A DNA stretch of 64,000 nt from Arthrobacter sp. zg-Y1110 (lineage in GTDB: Bacteria > Actinomycetota > Actinomycetes > Actinomycetales > Micrococcaceae). The position numbers and the translations under genes are program-made. The stretch spans positions 3,286,001 through 3,350,000 of the forward strand of contig NZ_CP104272.1 in assembly GCF_025244865.1 (NCBI RefSeq). The letters run 5' to 3'. Positions 43,647 to 55,072 of the stretch are shown here, piece after piece. Every line of letters starts with the position of its first letter. Position 1 is the stretch's first letter. The notes below the pieces were generated by a model. The model worked only from the letters and a program-made list of their open reading frames with translations. It was not told the DNA's origin and did not search any database.

Positions 43647-44954
43647 CTAACGGTTTGCCGCAGCGGGGGCAGCGGCGAGATCCGCCACCTCCGGGTACAG
43701 CGGATGGGCCTGCGCGAGAGCGGTAACGCGTTCGCGCAGCGGTGCCAGATCGGTGTCCTCACCGGCGATGAGAGCCTTGGCAATGATGTCCGCGACTTCC
43801 CGGAATGCGTCTTCACCGAAGCCGCGGGTGGCCAGGGCGGGGGTGCCGATCCGCAGGCCCGAGGTCACCATGGGCGGCCGCGGATCGAACGGTACGGCGT
43901 TGCGGTTCACGGTGATGTCGATCTGGGCGAGCCGGTCTTCGGCTTCCTGGCCGTTGAGGGCCGCGTTGCGCAGGTCCACGAGCACCAGGTGCACGTCCGT
44001 TCCGCCGGAGACCACGGAGATGCCGGCGGCAGCGACGTCGTCGGCCAGCAGGCGTTCGGCAAGGATCCGGGCGCCGGCGAGCGTGCGCTCCTGCCGCTCT
44101 TTGAACTCGGGGGTGGCTGCAATCTTGAAGGCGGTCGCCTTGCCGGCAATCACGTGTTCCAGCGGACCGCCCTGCTGACCCGGGAACACTGCAGAGTTGA
44201 TCTTCTTGGCAATGTCGGCGTCGTTGGACAGGATGATGCCGCCGCGGGGACCGGCAAGGGTCTTGTGCGTGGTGGTGGTGACCACGTGGGCGTGGGGCAC
44301 GGGGCTGGGGTGCAGTCCCGCGGCCACCAGACCGGCGAAGTGGGCCATGTCCACCATCAGGAAAGCACCCACCTCGTCCGCGATGCGGCGGAATTCGGCG
44401 AAGTCCAGCTGGCGGGCGTAGGCGGACCAGCCGGCGACGATCAGCTTGGGCTGGTGTTCCTTGGCAAGGGCCTCCACCTCGGCCATGTCCACGCGGTGGT
44501 CCTCTTCGGACACGTTGTAGGGCACCACGTTGTAGAGCCGGCCGGAGAAGTTGATCTTCATGCCGTGGGTCAGGTGCCCGCCGTGCGCCAGGGACAGGCC
44601 CAGGATGGTGTCTCCGGGCCGGATCAGGGCGTGCATGACGGAAGCGTTGGCCTGCGCGCCGGAGTGTGGCTGCACGTTGGCGAAGCCCGCACCGAAGAGG
44701 GACTTGGCGCGGTCGATGGCCAACTGCTCAATGACGTCCACGAATTCGCAGCCGCCATAGTAGCGCCGTCCCGGGTAGCCTTCGGCGTACTTGTTGGTCA
44801 GCACCGACCCCTGGGCTTCCATGACGGAAACGGCAGTGTGGTTCTCGGAGGCGATCATCTCCAGGCCCTGCTGCTGCCGGCGGAGCTCGTTGTCGATCTG
44901 CGCTGCGACCTCGGGGTCAACTACCGCGAGGGAGTCATTGAGGTAATCGCTCAC
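43647..44954 (-). CDS. glyA: Serine hydroxymethyltransferase
   Basis: A 435-residue PLP enzyme interconverting serine and glycine with tetrahydrofolate. [19 protein letters not shown], the PLP lysine in [16 protein letters not shown] (about residue 230) and [20 protein letters not shown] are conserved blocks. The GTG start overlaps the gcvH stop (GTGA). Being inside the gcv operon, it takes the methylene-THF and a second glycine to make serine, rather than serving general folate metabolism, which may have another glyA elsewhere. Confidence 0.96.
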   Translation of the reverse strand: MSDYLNDSLAVVDPEVAAQIDNELRRQQQGLEMIASENHTAVSVMEAQGSVLTNKYAEGYPGRRYYGGCEFVDVIEQLAIDRAKSLFGAGFANVQPHSGAQANASVMHALIRPGDTILGLSLAHGGHLTHGMKINFSGRLYNVVPYNVSEEDHRVDMAEVEALAKEHQPKLIVAGWSAYARQLDFAEFRRIADEVGAFLMVDMAHFAGLVAAGLHPSPVPHAHVVTTTTHKTLAGPRGGIILSNDADIAKKINSAVFPGQQGGPLEHVIAGKATAFKIAATPEFKERQERTLAGARILAERLLADDVAAAGISVVSGGTDVHLVLVDLRNAALNGQEAEDRLAQIDITVNRNAVPFDPRPPMVTSGLRIGTPALATRGFGEDAFREVADIIAKALIAGEDTDLAPLRERVTALAQAHPLYPEVADLAAAPAAANR

Positions 44955-45328
44955 AGGTCGCCGCCGTTCTTCTCCGCGTATTCCTCGGCGCTGAGCAGCG
45001 CGCCTTCACTCGTGGCGTTCACGGTGAACAGCCAGCCGGCGCCGTACGGGTCCTCGTTCAGCAGGGCCGGATTGTCGATGGCCTCCTGGTTGATCTCCAC
45101 GATTTCACCGGAAACCGGAGCGTAGAGGTCCGAGACGGACTTCGTGGACTCAACCTCGCCGCAGGTTTCGCCGGCGGTCACCGTGTCGCCGACGGCGGGA
45201 AGGTCAACATAAACGACGTCGCCAAGGGCGTCTGCGGCGACGGCTGAAATGCCGACGCGGACGGGGCTCGAGGAGTCGACCCACTCGTGCTCGGCGGAAT
45301 AACGGAGTCCTGCGTTTACTTTGCTCAT
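44951..45328 (-). CDS. gcvH: Glycine cleavage system H protein
   Basis: A 125-residue lipoyl carrier. [20 protein letters not shown] opens the fold and [20 protein letters not shown] holds the lipoyl lysine (about residue 64); [14 protein letters not shown] is the C-terminal block. It shuttles the aminomethyl group between P, T and L proteins. The ATG at 45328 has AAAGG upstream; a longer frame to 45478 would have no family similarity. It is separated from gcvT by an unusually long 313-base gap but overlaps glyA. Confidence 0.95.
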   Translation of the reverse strand: MSKVNAGLRYSAEHEWVDSSSPVRVGISAVAADALGDVVYVDLPAVGDTVTAGETCGEVESTKSVSDLYAPVSGEIVEINQEAIDNPALLNEDPYGAGWLFTVNATSEGALLSAEEYAEKNGGDL

Positions 45329-45641
45329 CTTTTTGCCTTTCGAAGCTGTGTCGAGTGCGTTCGGGTCTGGTTCAAAGTCTAGGCCGGGGCGTCGGAAGCG
45401 CGGCATTCTGCCGCCCTTAGCGTTCCAGATCCTGCCCTCCTCCTCGCAAGCTCGGAGAGGGGACCCTGGATCTTTCACTGCCTCGCTCGTTCCTCGCTCG
45501 GCGATGCGGGGCTACACGAACGCCGCACCGCGCGCACGTTCCAGCCCCATAGCCTCCACCTACTTGCGGGAGCCGCGCCCGAGACAATACCGCCTGCCAC
45601 AGCTGGCGCCGCCGTCACAGAATCTCTTTTTGTCTTTGGCG
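45329..45641 (-). other. 313-base non-coding gap inside the gcv operon
   Basis: No convincing gene is present. On the minus strand it contains a direct repeat GAGCGAGG-AAC-GAGCGAGG (45482-45500) and purine-rich runs, but no glycine-aptamer motif. It may be an inserted repeat element, an internal promoter for gcvH-glyA-sdaA, or an mRNA processing region. Confidence 0.5.
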
Positions 45642-46772
45642 TTACTGCTTGCTGCGCTTATAGAAAGGAAGCTCGACAACCGTGAAGGTTTCTGGTTTGC
45701 CACGGAGGTCGACGTTAAGTTCCGTGCCGGGTTGTGTGTAGGCCTCATCCACATAGGCGAGGGCGATAGGGAAGCCGAGGGTCGGGCTGGGAGCGCCGGA
45801 AGTGACTTCACCGATAACCGTTTCGCCGTCACTGCTGAGAACCGGGTAGTGGCTGCGCGCCGAACGTCGGCCGGAGCCCTTGAGACCCACGAGGCGGCGG
45901 GCAGGTCCGGCAGCCTTACGGGTTTCGAGGGCGGAACGGCCCACAAAGTTCCCCTCCTTGGAGAGGGCGACGACGGGTCCCAGGCCAGCGGCGTACGGGT
46001 CCGTGTCCAGCGTGAGTTCGTTGCCGTAGAGCGGCATCCCGGCTTCCAGGCGGAGCGAATCGCGACAGGCCAGGCCCGCCGGAATCAACCCCCGGCCTTC
46101 ACCGGCAGCCAGCAGCGCAGACCAGAGGTCCGCGGCGTCGTCGTTGGGGACGTAGATCTCGAACCCGTCTTCGCCGGTGTACCCGGTGCGGGCCACGAGC
46201 AGGTCCAAGGTCCGCTCCGCCGCCCGGATGCCCACCGTAGCCGCGGCGTAGTACTTCATCCCGGTTACGGTCTCAGCCTGTTCGGCGGGGACCAGGTCCA
46301 GCAGGATGGCTTCGGCAACCGGACCTTGGACGGCAACCAGCGAGGTTTCCGCCGAGACATTGTTCACCGCGACGTCGAAGCCCTCGGCGCGGGACGCCAG
46401 TTCGGCGGCGACGGCGTCGGCGTTGCCCGCGTTGGGGACCACCAGGTAGGAATCGTCCGCGAGCCGGTAGCTGATCAGGTCATCGATGATCCCGCCGTCA
46501 TTGTTGGTGATCAGCGAATACTTGGCGCGTCCCACCTTCACTGCGGAGAGTTTGCCGACCAGGGCGTAGTCCAGGAACGCCCCGGCGTCGGGCCCGGACA
46601 CCTCCACTTCACCCATGTGGGAGAGGTCGAACAGCCCGGCTGCGCTGCGCACTGCCTTATGTTCGGCCAATTCGGAGCTGTATTTGAGGGGCATCTGCCA
46701 GCCGCCGAAGTCGGTGAAGGAAGCGCCCAGCTGTTTGTGCGCCTCGTAGAGCGCCGTGTACTTCTCAGTCAT
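45642..46772 (-). CDS. gcvT: Glycine cleavage system aminomethyltransferase (T protein)
   Basis: A 376-residue THF-dependent enzyme. FGGWQMPLKYSSELAEHKAV near the N terminus, FDLSHMGEVEVSGPDAGAFL, the folate-binding Asp region around NNDGGIIDDLISYR and GYTGEDGFEIYVP are standard GcvT blocks. It releases ammonia and loads methylene-THF from aminomethyl-H protein. ATG at 46772 with an AGAAGGAAC ribosome-binding site, 12 bases after gcvP. Confidence 0.96.
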   Translation of the reverse strand: MTEKYTALYEAHKQLGASFTDFGGWQMPLKYSSELAEHKAVRSAAGLFDLSHMGEVEVSGPDAGAFLDYALVGKLSAVKVGRAKYSLITNNDGGIIDDLISYRLADDSYLVVPNAGNADAVAAELASRAEGFDVAVNNVSAETSLVAVQGPVAEAILLDLVPAEQAETVTGMKYYAAATVGIRAAERTLDLLVARTGYTGEDGFEIYVPNDDAADLWSALLAAGEGRGLIPAGLACRDSLRLEAGMPLYGNELTLDTDPYAAGLGPVVALSKEGNFVGRSALETRKAAGPARRLVGLKGSGRRSARSHYPVLSSDGETVIGEVTSGAPSPTLGFPIALAYVDEAYTQPGTELNVDLRGKPETFTVVELPFYKRSKQ

Positions 46773-46784
46773 GGAATGTTCCTT

Positions 46785-49634
<2,850 letters not shown>

Positions 49635-49689
49635 GTGAGGCTCCAGGAAAGGCAGACGGGGGTACGTCGACGGCGACGGCTCCTCCCCG

Positions 49690-49882
49690 CTCTGTATTGG
49701 ACCTGAGAGATTCCGCGGGTGTACTTCCGCTTGCACCGTCGGTGAGTTTCCGGCACGGCCGGGAACTGCTTTCCAGAGTTGCCTCGCTGTGGCGGTACGG
49801 GGGCCTGAGAGATTCCCGGGGAGGGTTTGCTCCTACGGCGCCCGCCGATGCTGATGCGCATCCGGCGGGACTCTCCCGCCAC
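49690..49882 (-). promoter_or_regulatory. Tandem glycine riboswitch (gcvT motif), two aptamers
   Basis: Read on the minus strand, aptamer I (49882-49789) opens with GTGGCGGGAGAGTC, closed by a 7-bp P1 (GTGGCGG/CCGCCAC), and contains GGCGCCGTAGGAGCAA and GAATCTCTCAGG. A 10-base linker leads to aptamer II (49778-49690), closed by CTCTG/CAGAG, with ACCGACGGTGCAAGCGGAA and a second GAATCTCTCAGG. These are the conserved cores of cooperative glycine riboswitches. It ends 56 bases before gcvP, so glycine should activate the cleavage operon. Confidence 0.95.
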
Positions 49883-50179
49883 GGCTGATAAAGGCATGTT
49901 CAGTTGTGAATGCTGATGTGACACGGCCAACTTTAGCCTGCTCCCGGCACCGCCTCAACCCTCTGACACGCCCGGGCGCGTGGTCCCGACTTCCGTCCGG
50001 GAAGGCTCCCAACCCCCGTGTGACCTGCAACGTCACAGCTGCCTGAATTTGACGGGGCCTGTTAACGGCTTCCAAACTGAAATGTCGGCGGCAGCGCCAA
50101 CATCCAGGGTTGCCTCATCGGGCGGCATAGGCGATTACGGCGGATGAGCTGCCGGCGGGTGCCTAAAAGAGAGATTTCA
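49883..50179. other. Divergent promoter region between the gcv operon and cycA
   Basis: About 300 bases with no gene. It must hold the gcv promoter (minus strand) and the permease promoter (plus strand). A TTGACG at 50049-50054 could be a -35 box, but no convincing -10 is seen. I found no glycine-aptamer motif facing the permease. Confidence 0.5.
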
Positions 50180-51670
50180 ATGTCTGAGCACATAACCCGC
50201 CCACCAAGCGACAGCCCTGTTTCCGCGCCGCAAAACAGGGCGGAAGAACCCCACCTCGCCCGGTCCCTGTCCAGCCGGCACATCCAGCTGCTGGCTATCG
50301 GCGGGGCCATCGGCACCGGGTTGTTCATGGGGTCAGGCAAGACCATCTCCGCGGCCGGCCCGTCAGTGATCTTCGTCTACGCGATCATCGGCTTCATGCT
50401 CTTCTTCGTGATGCGGGCCATGGGCGAACTGCTGCTCTCCAACCTTCGTTACAAGTCCTTCACCGATTTCTCCGCGGACCTGCTGGGCCCCTGGGCAGGC
50501 TTCTTCACCGGCTGGACCTACTGGTTCTGCTGGGTGGTCACCGGCATTGCAGACGTGGTGGCAATTGCCCACTACGTCACCTTCTGGTGGGGCAACGCTC
50601 CCCTGTGGATACCTGCCCTGGCCTGCATCCTGCTCCTGCTGGCCTTGAACCTGCCAACCGTCAAGGCGTTCGGTGAAACCGAATTCTGGTTTGCGCTGGT
50701 CAAGATCGTCGCCATCCTGACGCTCATCGTGGTTGGACTGGTCATGATCCTTACCGGCTTCACGCACGGCGAGGGGGTTACCGCCGGCTTCGGCAACCTC
50801 TGGGAACACGGCGGCTTCTTCCCCACCGGGCCGATGGGCTTTGTTGCCGGCTTCCAGATCGCGGTGTTCGCGTTTGTCGGCATTGAACTGGTGGGTACCA
50901 CCGCGGCGGAAACCAAGGATCCGGAAAAGAACCTGCCCCGGGCCGTGAACTCCATTCCGATCCGTATCCTGCTCTTCTACGTAGGCGCCCTGACCGTCCT
51001 GATGGCCGTCATCCCTTGGGACGAATTCAGCGCCGACGAAAGCCCGTTCGTGGGTATGTTCACCCTGGCCGGACTTGGCACCGCCGCGGCCATCGTGAAC
51101 TTCGTAGTGCTGACATCCGCGGCATCTTCAGCGAATTCCGGGATATATTCCACTTCGCGTATGGTTTTCGGCCTGGCGCAGGACGGCGACGCTCCCCGCC
51201 AATTCGGCCGCCTCTCCCGGCGGAAGGTGCCCCAGAACGCACTGTTCTTCTCCTGCACCTTCCTGCTCGCCGGCGTCGCCCTGCTGTACGCGGGTGAATC
51301 CGTCAGCGCGGCATTCACCTTGGTGAGCACCATTTCGGCCCTGTGCTTTATGTTCGTCTGGTCCATCATCCTGATCAGCTACCTGGTGTACCGCAAGCGC
51401 CGGCCGCAGCTGCATGAGGCGTCGAAGTTTCCGATGCCCGGCGGCGTCGTGATGGCCTACCTCGTGCTGGCGTTCTTCGCGTTTATCCTGTGGACGCTCA
51501 CCACCCAGGCAGACACGCTGCAGGCGCTCCTCGTGACCCCCGCATGGTTCGTCCTGCTGGGCATTGTCTATGCCGTCCTGCGGCGGACCCCCGTGCACCA
51601 GGCACGGGTGGCTGCACACCACGACGACGTCGCCCGCGAGCGCGCCGCGCTCACCGCCGCGAAGCCATAA
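50180..51670 (+). CDS. cycA: Amino acid permease, CycA-like (D-serine/D-alanine/glycine)
   Basis: A 496-residue, 12-helix APC permease. HIQLLAIGGAIGTGLFMGSG (about residues 37-56), FVMRAMGELLLSNLRYKSF, GPWAGFFTGWTYWFCWVVTG, VGTTAAETKDPEKNLPRAVN and NFVVLTSAASSANSGIYSTS match E. coli CycA almost block for block, which imports glycine, D-serine and D-alanine with protons. The ATG at 50180 has an AGAGAG purine run upstream. Divergent from the glycine-cleavage operon, which supports glycine as a substrate. Confidence 0.88.
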   Translation: MSEHITRPPSDSPVSAPQNRAEEPHLARSLSSRHIQLLAIGGAIGTGLFMGSGKTISAAGPSVIFVYAIIGFMLFFVMRAMGELLLSNLRYKSFTDFSADLLGPWAGFFTGWTYWFCWVVTGIADVVAIAHYVTFWWGNAPLWIPALACILLLLALNLPTVKAFGETEFWFALVKIVAILTLIVVGLVMILTGFTHGEGVTAGFGNLWEHGGFFPTGPMGFVAGFQIAVFAFVGIELVGTTAAETKDPEKNLPRAVNSIPIRILLFYVGALTVLMAVIPWDEFSADESPFVGMFTLAGLGTAAAIVNFVVLTSAASSANSGIYSTSRMVFGLAQDGDAPRQFGRLSRRKVPQNALFFSCTFLLAGVALLYAGESVSAAFTLVSTISALCFMFVWSIILISYLVYRKRRPQLHEASKFPMPGGVVMAYLVLAFFAFILWTLTTQADTLQALLVTPAWFVLLGIVYAVLRRTPVHQARVAAHHDDVARERAALTAAKP

Positions 51671-51677
51671 GCGGCGC

Positions 51678-52307
51678 CTAGTACACCACCGTTCCCCGGG
51701 AGCTGACCGTTGCGCCGCCTCCCGGGGCACCGGCTTTGCTGCTGGCGTCTATCTCCAGTCCGAAGGTATTCAGCGGCACCTCCAGGGCCGAGACCAGATG
51801 CGGCACCACTTCCTGCTGGATCCGGGCGATCACGCCCTGCACGTCGGCATCGGAATTCACCGTCACCTTCATGGCTAGGTCCGGCTCGTCCGCAGTGCCG
51901 CGCAGGCGGACGGTTGAGCCCACCACTCCGGGCAGCTGTTCCGTTTCATTACTGACGGCGGAGGCCAGCACCTGCGGATCACACACGGTGACGCCGTGCG
52001 CCGGGTCTTCCTGCAGCCGGAACGTCCCCGCCGGCCGGGACCGGGGAATCTGCGCCAGAAGCCACCACAGCCCCAGGATGCCCAGGATCACCCCGGCCAG
52101 CAGCATGCCCCAGGGCACGTACTCCCCCGCCAGGAACCCCTGGCCGTCAGATTCGGACAGCACCCGGTCCGAACGGCCCGGGCTGCCGCCGATCAGGCGA
52201 TCGAGGGTTCCGCTGGCGATAAGTGCTGCCAGCACTCCGGCAGCAAGGAAAAGGACCCCGAGGATAATCAGCCAGGTCCGGTTGGCTCTTCCTGAATGGT
52301 GCCTCAT
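51678..52307 (-). CDS. amaP: AmaP-like alkaline-shock membrane anchor protein
   Basis: A 209-residue protein. Two N-terminal membrane helices (about 13-35 and 65-85: WLIILGVLFLAAGVLAALIA and WGMLLAGVILGILGLWWLLA) are followed by an Asp23-like soluble domain (about 95-190). This is the AmaP arrangement, which holds Asp23 at the membrane. It is the last gene of the Asp23 operon, 31 bases after the DUF6286 gene. Convergent with cycA. Confidence 0.78.
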   Translation of the reverse strand: MRHHSGRANRTWLIILGVLFLAAGVLAALIASGTLDRLIGGSPGRSDRVLSESDGQGFLAGEYVPWGMLLAGVILGILGLWWLLAQIPRSRPAGTFRLQEDPAHGVTVCDPQVLASAVSNETEQLPGVVGSTVRLRGTADEPDLAMKVTVNSDADVQGVIARIQQEVVPHLVSALEVPLNTFGLEIDASSKAGAPGGGATVSSRGTVVY

Positions 52308-52338
52308 TGCCCCTGCCTTCCTGTCCTGGTTCCGGCTG

Positions 52339-52953
52339 TCAGTCCCGCGTGCGGATGGTTGCCGTGACTTCCGGCACCGGATCCAGTCCGGTGGCGGCCA
52401 GGCGGGAGCGTACCCCGTCCACCACCCAGTGCTGCAAATCGGTGGTGCCGTGCAGCGCCGTCCTCACGTCCAGATGGACCTTGCGCGAGGACGCCGTCGC
52501 GGAGGCGGAGGCCACCCCGTCAATGTGGTCGCAGGTGGATGCCGCCAACCGCGCGACTGCGCGCCGGCTCATCACCACGGTTTCCCCGCCCCGGACCGAC
52601 GGAACGCCGCCCGATTCCCCCGCTCCGGGCAGCCCCGGCATATTCACCGGCTTGGCCCGCAGCGGCAGTGCGGAGAAGTCTCCGGGGACCATTCCGCACA
52701 GCAGCAGGATCAACCCGATCAGGAGCAGCACTACGGCGCCCGTCCAGCCCCGGGTGCTGTCCCACCCGGTCTCGGAGAGCCAACGCAGCAGTTCCGTCAC
52801 GAAGGCCGGCCAACTCTCCTGAAGAAGGCGGGCGACGGCGGCCCAGACCAGGCCCACACCAAGCGCCAGCATCACGATGGCGGAAATTGCTGCGGGAACG
52901 GAGCGGCTGGGCCTGCGCCGCATGGACACCGGCGGCGGGATCTTCGCGTTCAT
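52339..52953 (-). CDS. DUF6286-type membrane protein of the Asp23 operon
   Basis: A 204-residue protein with a basic N terminus, two membrane helices (about residues 20-42 and 68-90: GWTGAVVLLLIGLILLLCGM) and a soluble C-terminal domain (110-204) resembling the Asp23 fold. It matches the DUF6286 proteins found in actinobacterial Asp23 operons; no function is known. Its start overlaps the stop of the preceding Asp23 gene by four bases, so it is translationally coupled. Confidence 0.72.
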   Translation of the reverse strand: MNAKIPPPVSMRRRPSRSVPAAISAIVMLALGVGLVWAAVARLLQESWPAFVTELLRWLSETGWDSTRGWTGAVVLLLIGLILLLCGMVPGDFSALPLRAKPVNMPGLPGAGESGGVPSVRGGETVVMSRRAVARLAASTCDHIDGVASASATASSRKVHLDVRTALHGTTDLQHWVVDGVRSRLAATGLDPVPEVTATIRTRD

Positions 52954-53357
52954 TGCAGTTTCCTTCGACCACGCGTATCCCGCTGCGGCGGCTTCAGCCA
53001 GGCAACCGTAATGTCCACCTGCCGCACCTGGACTCCGGTCAGCTCGGTGACCCGCTCCGTGATCCGGCGGCGCAGTTGTTCGGTGGCCTGGCGCAGCGGC
53101 ATCGGATACGGCAACCCCACAGTGACCTTGAGGCTGGCGACGTTTCCGGCCAACTCCACGCTGGCATCCGGCCGTGCGGAAAGATCCGCGCGGCTGCCGA
53201 TACCGAGGAATCCTCCGGAGCTTCCGCCGGCAAACGTTTCATCCCGGGCTACCTGGCTGGCCGTTTTCTCCAGCACCCGCCGGGCCAGGACGGTTTCGCC
53301 GCGGTCATCGGCATCCCGCCCCGAATGCAGCGACGGCAGTGCCGAGGGAATGCTCAT
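52950..53357 (-). CDS. Asp23/Gls24 family envelope stress protein, second copy
   Basis: A 135-residue soluble protein. VARRVLEKTASQVARDE-type opening (here ETVLARRVLEKTASQVARDE) and a C-terminal RRRITERVTELTGVQVRQVD with VDITVAWLKPPQ mark the Asp23 fold. Between them is SVELAGNVASLKVTVGLPYP, the central strands. Its start overlaps the stop of the small DUF2273 gene (ATGA). It is likely a partner of the other Asp23 protein in a membrane-associated scaffold. Confidence 0.82.
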   Translation of the reverse strand: MSIPSALPSLHSGRDADDRGETVLARRVLEKTASQVARDETFAGGSSGGFLGIGSRADLSARPDASVELAGNVASLKVTVGLPYPMPLRQATEQLRRRITERVTELTGVQVRQVDITVAWLKPPQRDTRGRRKLQ

Positions 53358-53533
53358 CGGCTTGACGCTTTACCGAGCATTCCCGCCACGTCCACCTTCC
53401 CATCCGCCACCAACCCCACCAGCAGCCCGATCAGGCCGAACAGCAGCGTAATGAGGAAGGCCAGCCAACCGCCGAAGGCCAGCACGATTCCCAGCACCAG
53501 CCCGATTAACAGACACCACCGCGTTGCGGACAT
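53354..53533 (-). CDS. Small membrane protein, DUF2273 family
   Basis: A 59-residue protein: a short basic start MSATRWCLLI, two hydrophobic helices with GLVLGIVLAFGGWLAFLI and LFGLIGLLVGLVADG, then KVDVAGMLGKASSR. This is the standard size and pattern of the DUF2273 proteins that accompany Asp23. The ATG has GGAGG six bases upstream and its TGA overlaps the next ATG by four bases. Too short to stand out in an ORF scan, but position, ribosome-binding site and coupling support it strongly. Confidence 0.85.
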   Translation of the reverse strand: MSATRWCLLIGLVLGIVLAFGGWLAFLITLLFGLIGLLVGLVADGKVDVAGMLGKASSR

Positions 53534-53563
53534 GGAGTCCTCCTTTTGGTTGTTGTACGGCCC

Positions 53564-54124
53564 TTACTCCAGGCTCTTGGACTGGCTGGAAGGCTGCTGG
53601 TCGTCCTGGTCCTCGTTCTCATCCGGCAGGTGGACATCGGTGACATTCACGTTCACCTCCAGCACTTCCAGGCCGGTGGCGTTTTCCACGGACCGGATGA
53701 CGTTGCGCCGGATGCCCTGGCTCACCTCCACCACGGAAAAGCCGTACTCCACCACGATGCTGACGTCGATCGCGGCCTGGCGTTCACCCTTTTCCACCGT
53801 GACGCCGTTGCTGACGTTGGTCTGTGAACCCGGGATCCTCTCGGTCATGGAGCTGAAGGCCCGCCGGGCGGCATTGCCCATGGCATGCACGCCCGGCACC
53901 TCGCGGGTGGCCATGCCGGCCAGCTTCTGCACCACGGTTTCCTCGATGGTGGTGTCGCCCCGGGGTGTGTGCAGCGGTCCGGTCCGGCGCTCGGCGTCAG
54001 TCGACGGCGAGGCAGAGGAGCTGCCCTGCCCCTGGGGAGAACCCTGTCCGGTCTGCATACTCTGGGCACCCTGGGGATGGGCCGTAGCGGACGTTGCCCC
54101 CGCTGTCTTTGATGGATCTGCCAT
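53564..54124 (-). CDS. Asp23/Gls24 family envelope stress protein, first copy
   Basis: A 186-residue protein. A disordered, Gln/Gly/Ser-rich N-terminal third (residues 1-65) precedes the Asp23 domain (about 70-175: TTIEETVVQKLAGMATREVP, GVTVEKGERQAAIDVSIVVE, ENATGLEVLEVNVNVTDVHL). The tail is acidic and Gln-rich. The start at 54124 (MADPSK) has GGAG nine bases upstream. It is the first gene of a five-gene operon and divergent from the ECF sigma gene, with a GC-rich inverted repeat between. Confidence 0.85.
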   Translation of the reverse strand: MADPSKTAGATSATAHPQGAQSMQTGQGSPQGQGSSSASPSTDAERRTGPLHTPRGDTTIEETVVQKLAGMATREVPGVHAMGNAARRAFSSMTERIPGSQTNVSNGVTVEKGERQAAIDVSIVVEYGFSVVEVSQGIRRNVIRSVENATGLEVLEVNVNVTDVHLPDENEDQDDQQPSSQSKSLE

Positions 54125-54159
54125 GGGAATCATCTCCTGCGTTCATTGCGGATGCACCG

Positions 54160-54190
54160 CGCGCGTCCCTTACAGAGTTAATGACGCGCG
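54160..54190. promoter_or_regulatory. Inverted repeat between the Asp23 operon and the ECF sigma gene
   Basis: CGCGCGTC and GACGCGCG are perfect 8-base arms around a 15-base spacer, 36 bases upstream of the first Asp23 start. It may be an operator or overlap an ECF-dependent promoter; neither is shown. Confidence 0.45.
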
Positions 54191-54325
54191 AAGGCCCGAA
54201 TCGTCACGGCAGAACCGGGACTTCAACCGTCTTTCGCCCTGCCCGTCCTGCGGTTATTCCGTCATGGCCCCCGTTCTGGGACAATCGACCCACGTCCGGC
54301 CGCTGCCGGACGGGACAGGGACACC

Positions 54326-54967
54326 ATGGCGGGATCCGAGCTGCCGCAGGCGGCGCATAACGGCGGGAGATCCCCGCGCACCGGGCCAGGGAACCGGCAT
54401 CCGGACGAGGCCGCCCTGGTCGCCCTGGCCCGCGGAGGAGACCTGCCCGCCTTCGAGTATCTGGTGGCCATTTACCAGCGCAGGTTGTTCCGCCTCGCCT
54501 ACCGCATGCTTCGGGACCGCGGTGATGCCGAGGACGTCGTGCAGGACACGCTGACGGCCGGCTGGCGGATGCTCCCGACCTTGAACCGGGAGGAAGCCTT
54601 CGGCGGCTGGGTCTACCGGACGGCAACCAACCGCTGCCTGGACGTGCTTCGGCACCGCACCTCCCACCCGCAGGACCTGCCGGGCGCCGATCCGCTGGCT
54701 GACGCTGCCGCGGTTGCCACCGCCCGCGACCCGGACCGGGAAGCGGATCCGCACCGGACGGCGGAGGTGGCGGCAGAATTGGAGGCGCTTCGGCGGGCCC
54801 TCTCCCTGCTTCCTGCGGATCAGCGGGCCTGCTGGCTCCTGCGTGAAATCCATGGACAGAGCTATGCGGAGATCGGCGCTGCGCTGAGCATCAGCCCGCA
54901 GGCCGTGCGCGGACGGTTGTTCCGGGCCCGCGAACACCTATCAGCAGCCATGACGCCCTGGCGGTAA
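54326..54967 (+). CDS. ECF family RNA polymerase sigma factor
   Basis: A 213-residue ECF sigma factor. Region 2 (about residues 40-105) contains YQRRLFRLAYRMLRDRGDAE and DVVQDTLTAGWRML; region 4 (155-205) contains LSLLPADQRACWLLREIHGQ and SYAEIGAALSISPQAVRGRL. A 25-residue hydrophilic N-terminal tail precedes it. No anti-sigma gene with a CHCC zinc motif adjoins it. Divergent from the Asp23/AmaP operon, a pairing seen in other actinobacteria, so it probably drives that operon and itself under envelope stress. Confidence 0.9.
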   Translation: MAGSELPQAAHNGGRSPRTGPGNRHPDEAALVALARGGDLPAFEYLVAIYQRRLFRLAYRMLRDRGDAEDVVQDTLTAGWRMLPTLNREEAFGGWVYRTATNRCLDVLRHRTSHPQDLPGADPLADAAAVATARDPDREADPHRTAEVAAELEALRRALSLLPADQRACWLLREIHGQSYAEIGAALSISPQAVRGRLFRAREHLSAAMTPWR

Positions 54968-55072
54968 TCCCTTGTAATTCCACTTCCCAGACAATAATAT
55001 CCACGATACGGAAGAAGTAACCGGCATCACTTTTATTTGCTGTCCACCGGCATTGCCACAGGGAGAATCATT

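Noticed and set aside
49883..50179. A second glycine riboswitch in front of cycA
   Set aside because: No CTGAGA or GGAG-type aptamer core is seen on the plus strand; the tandem aptamer faces gcvP only.
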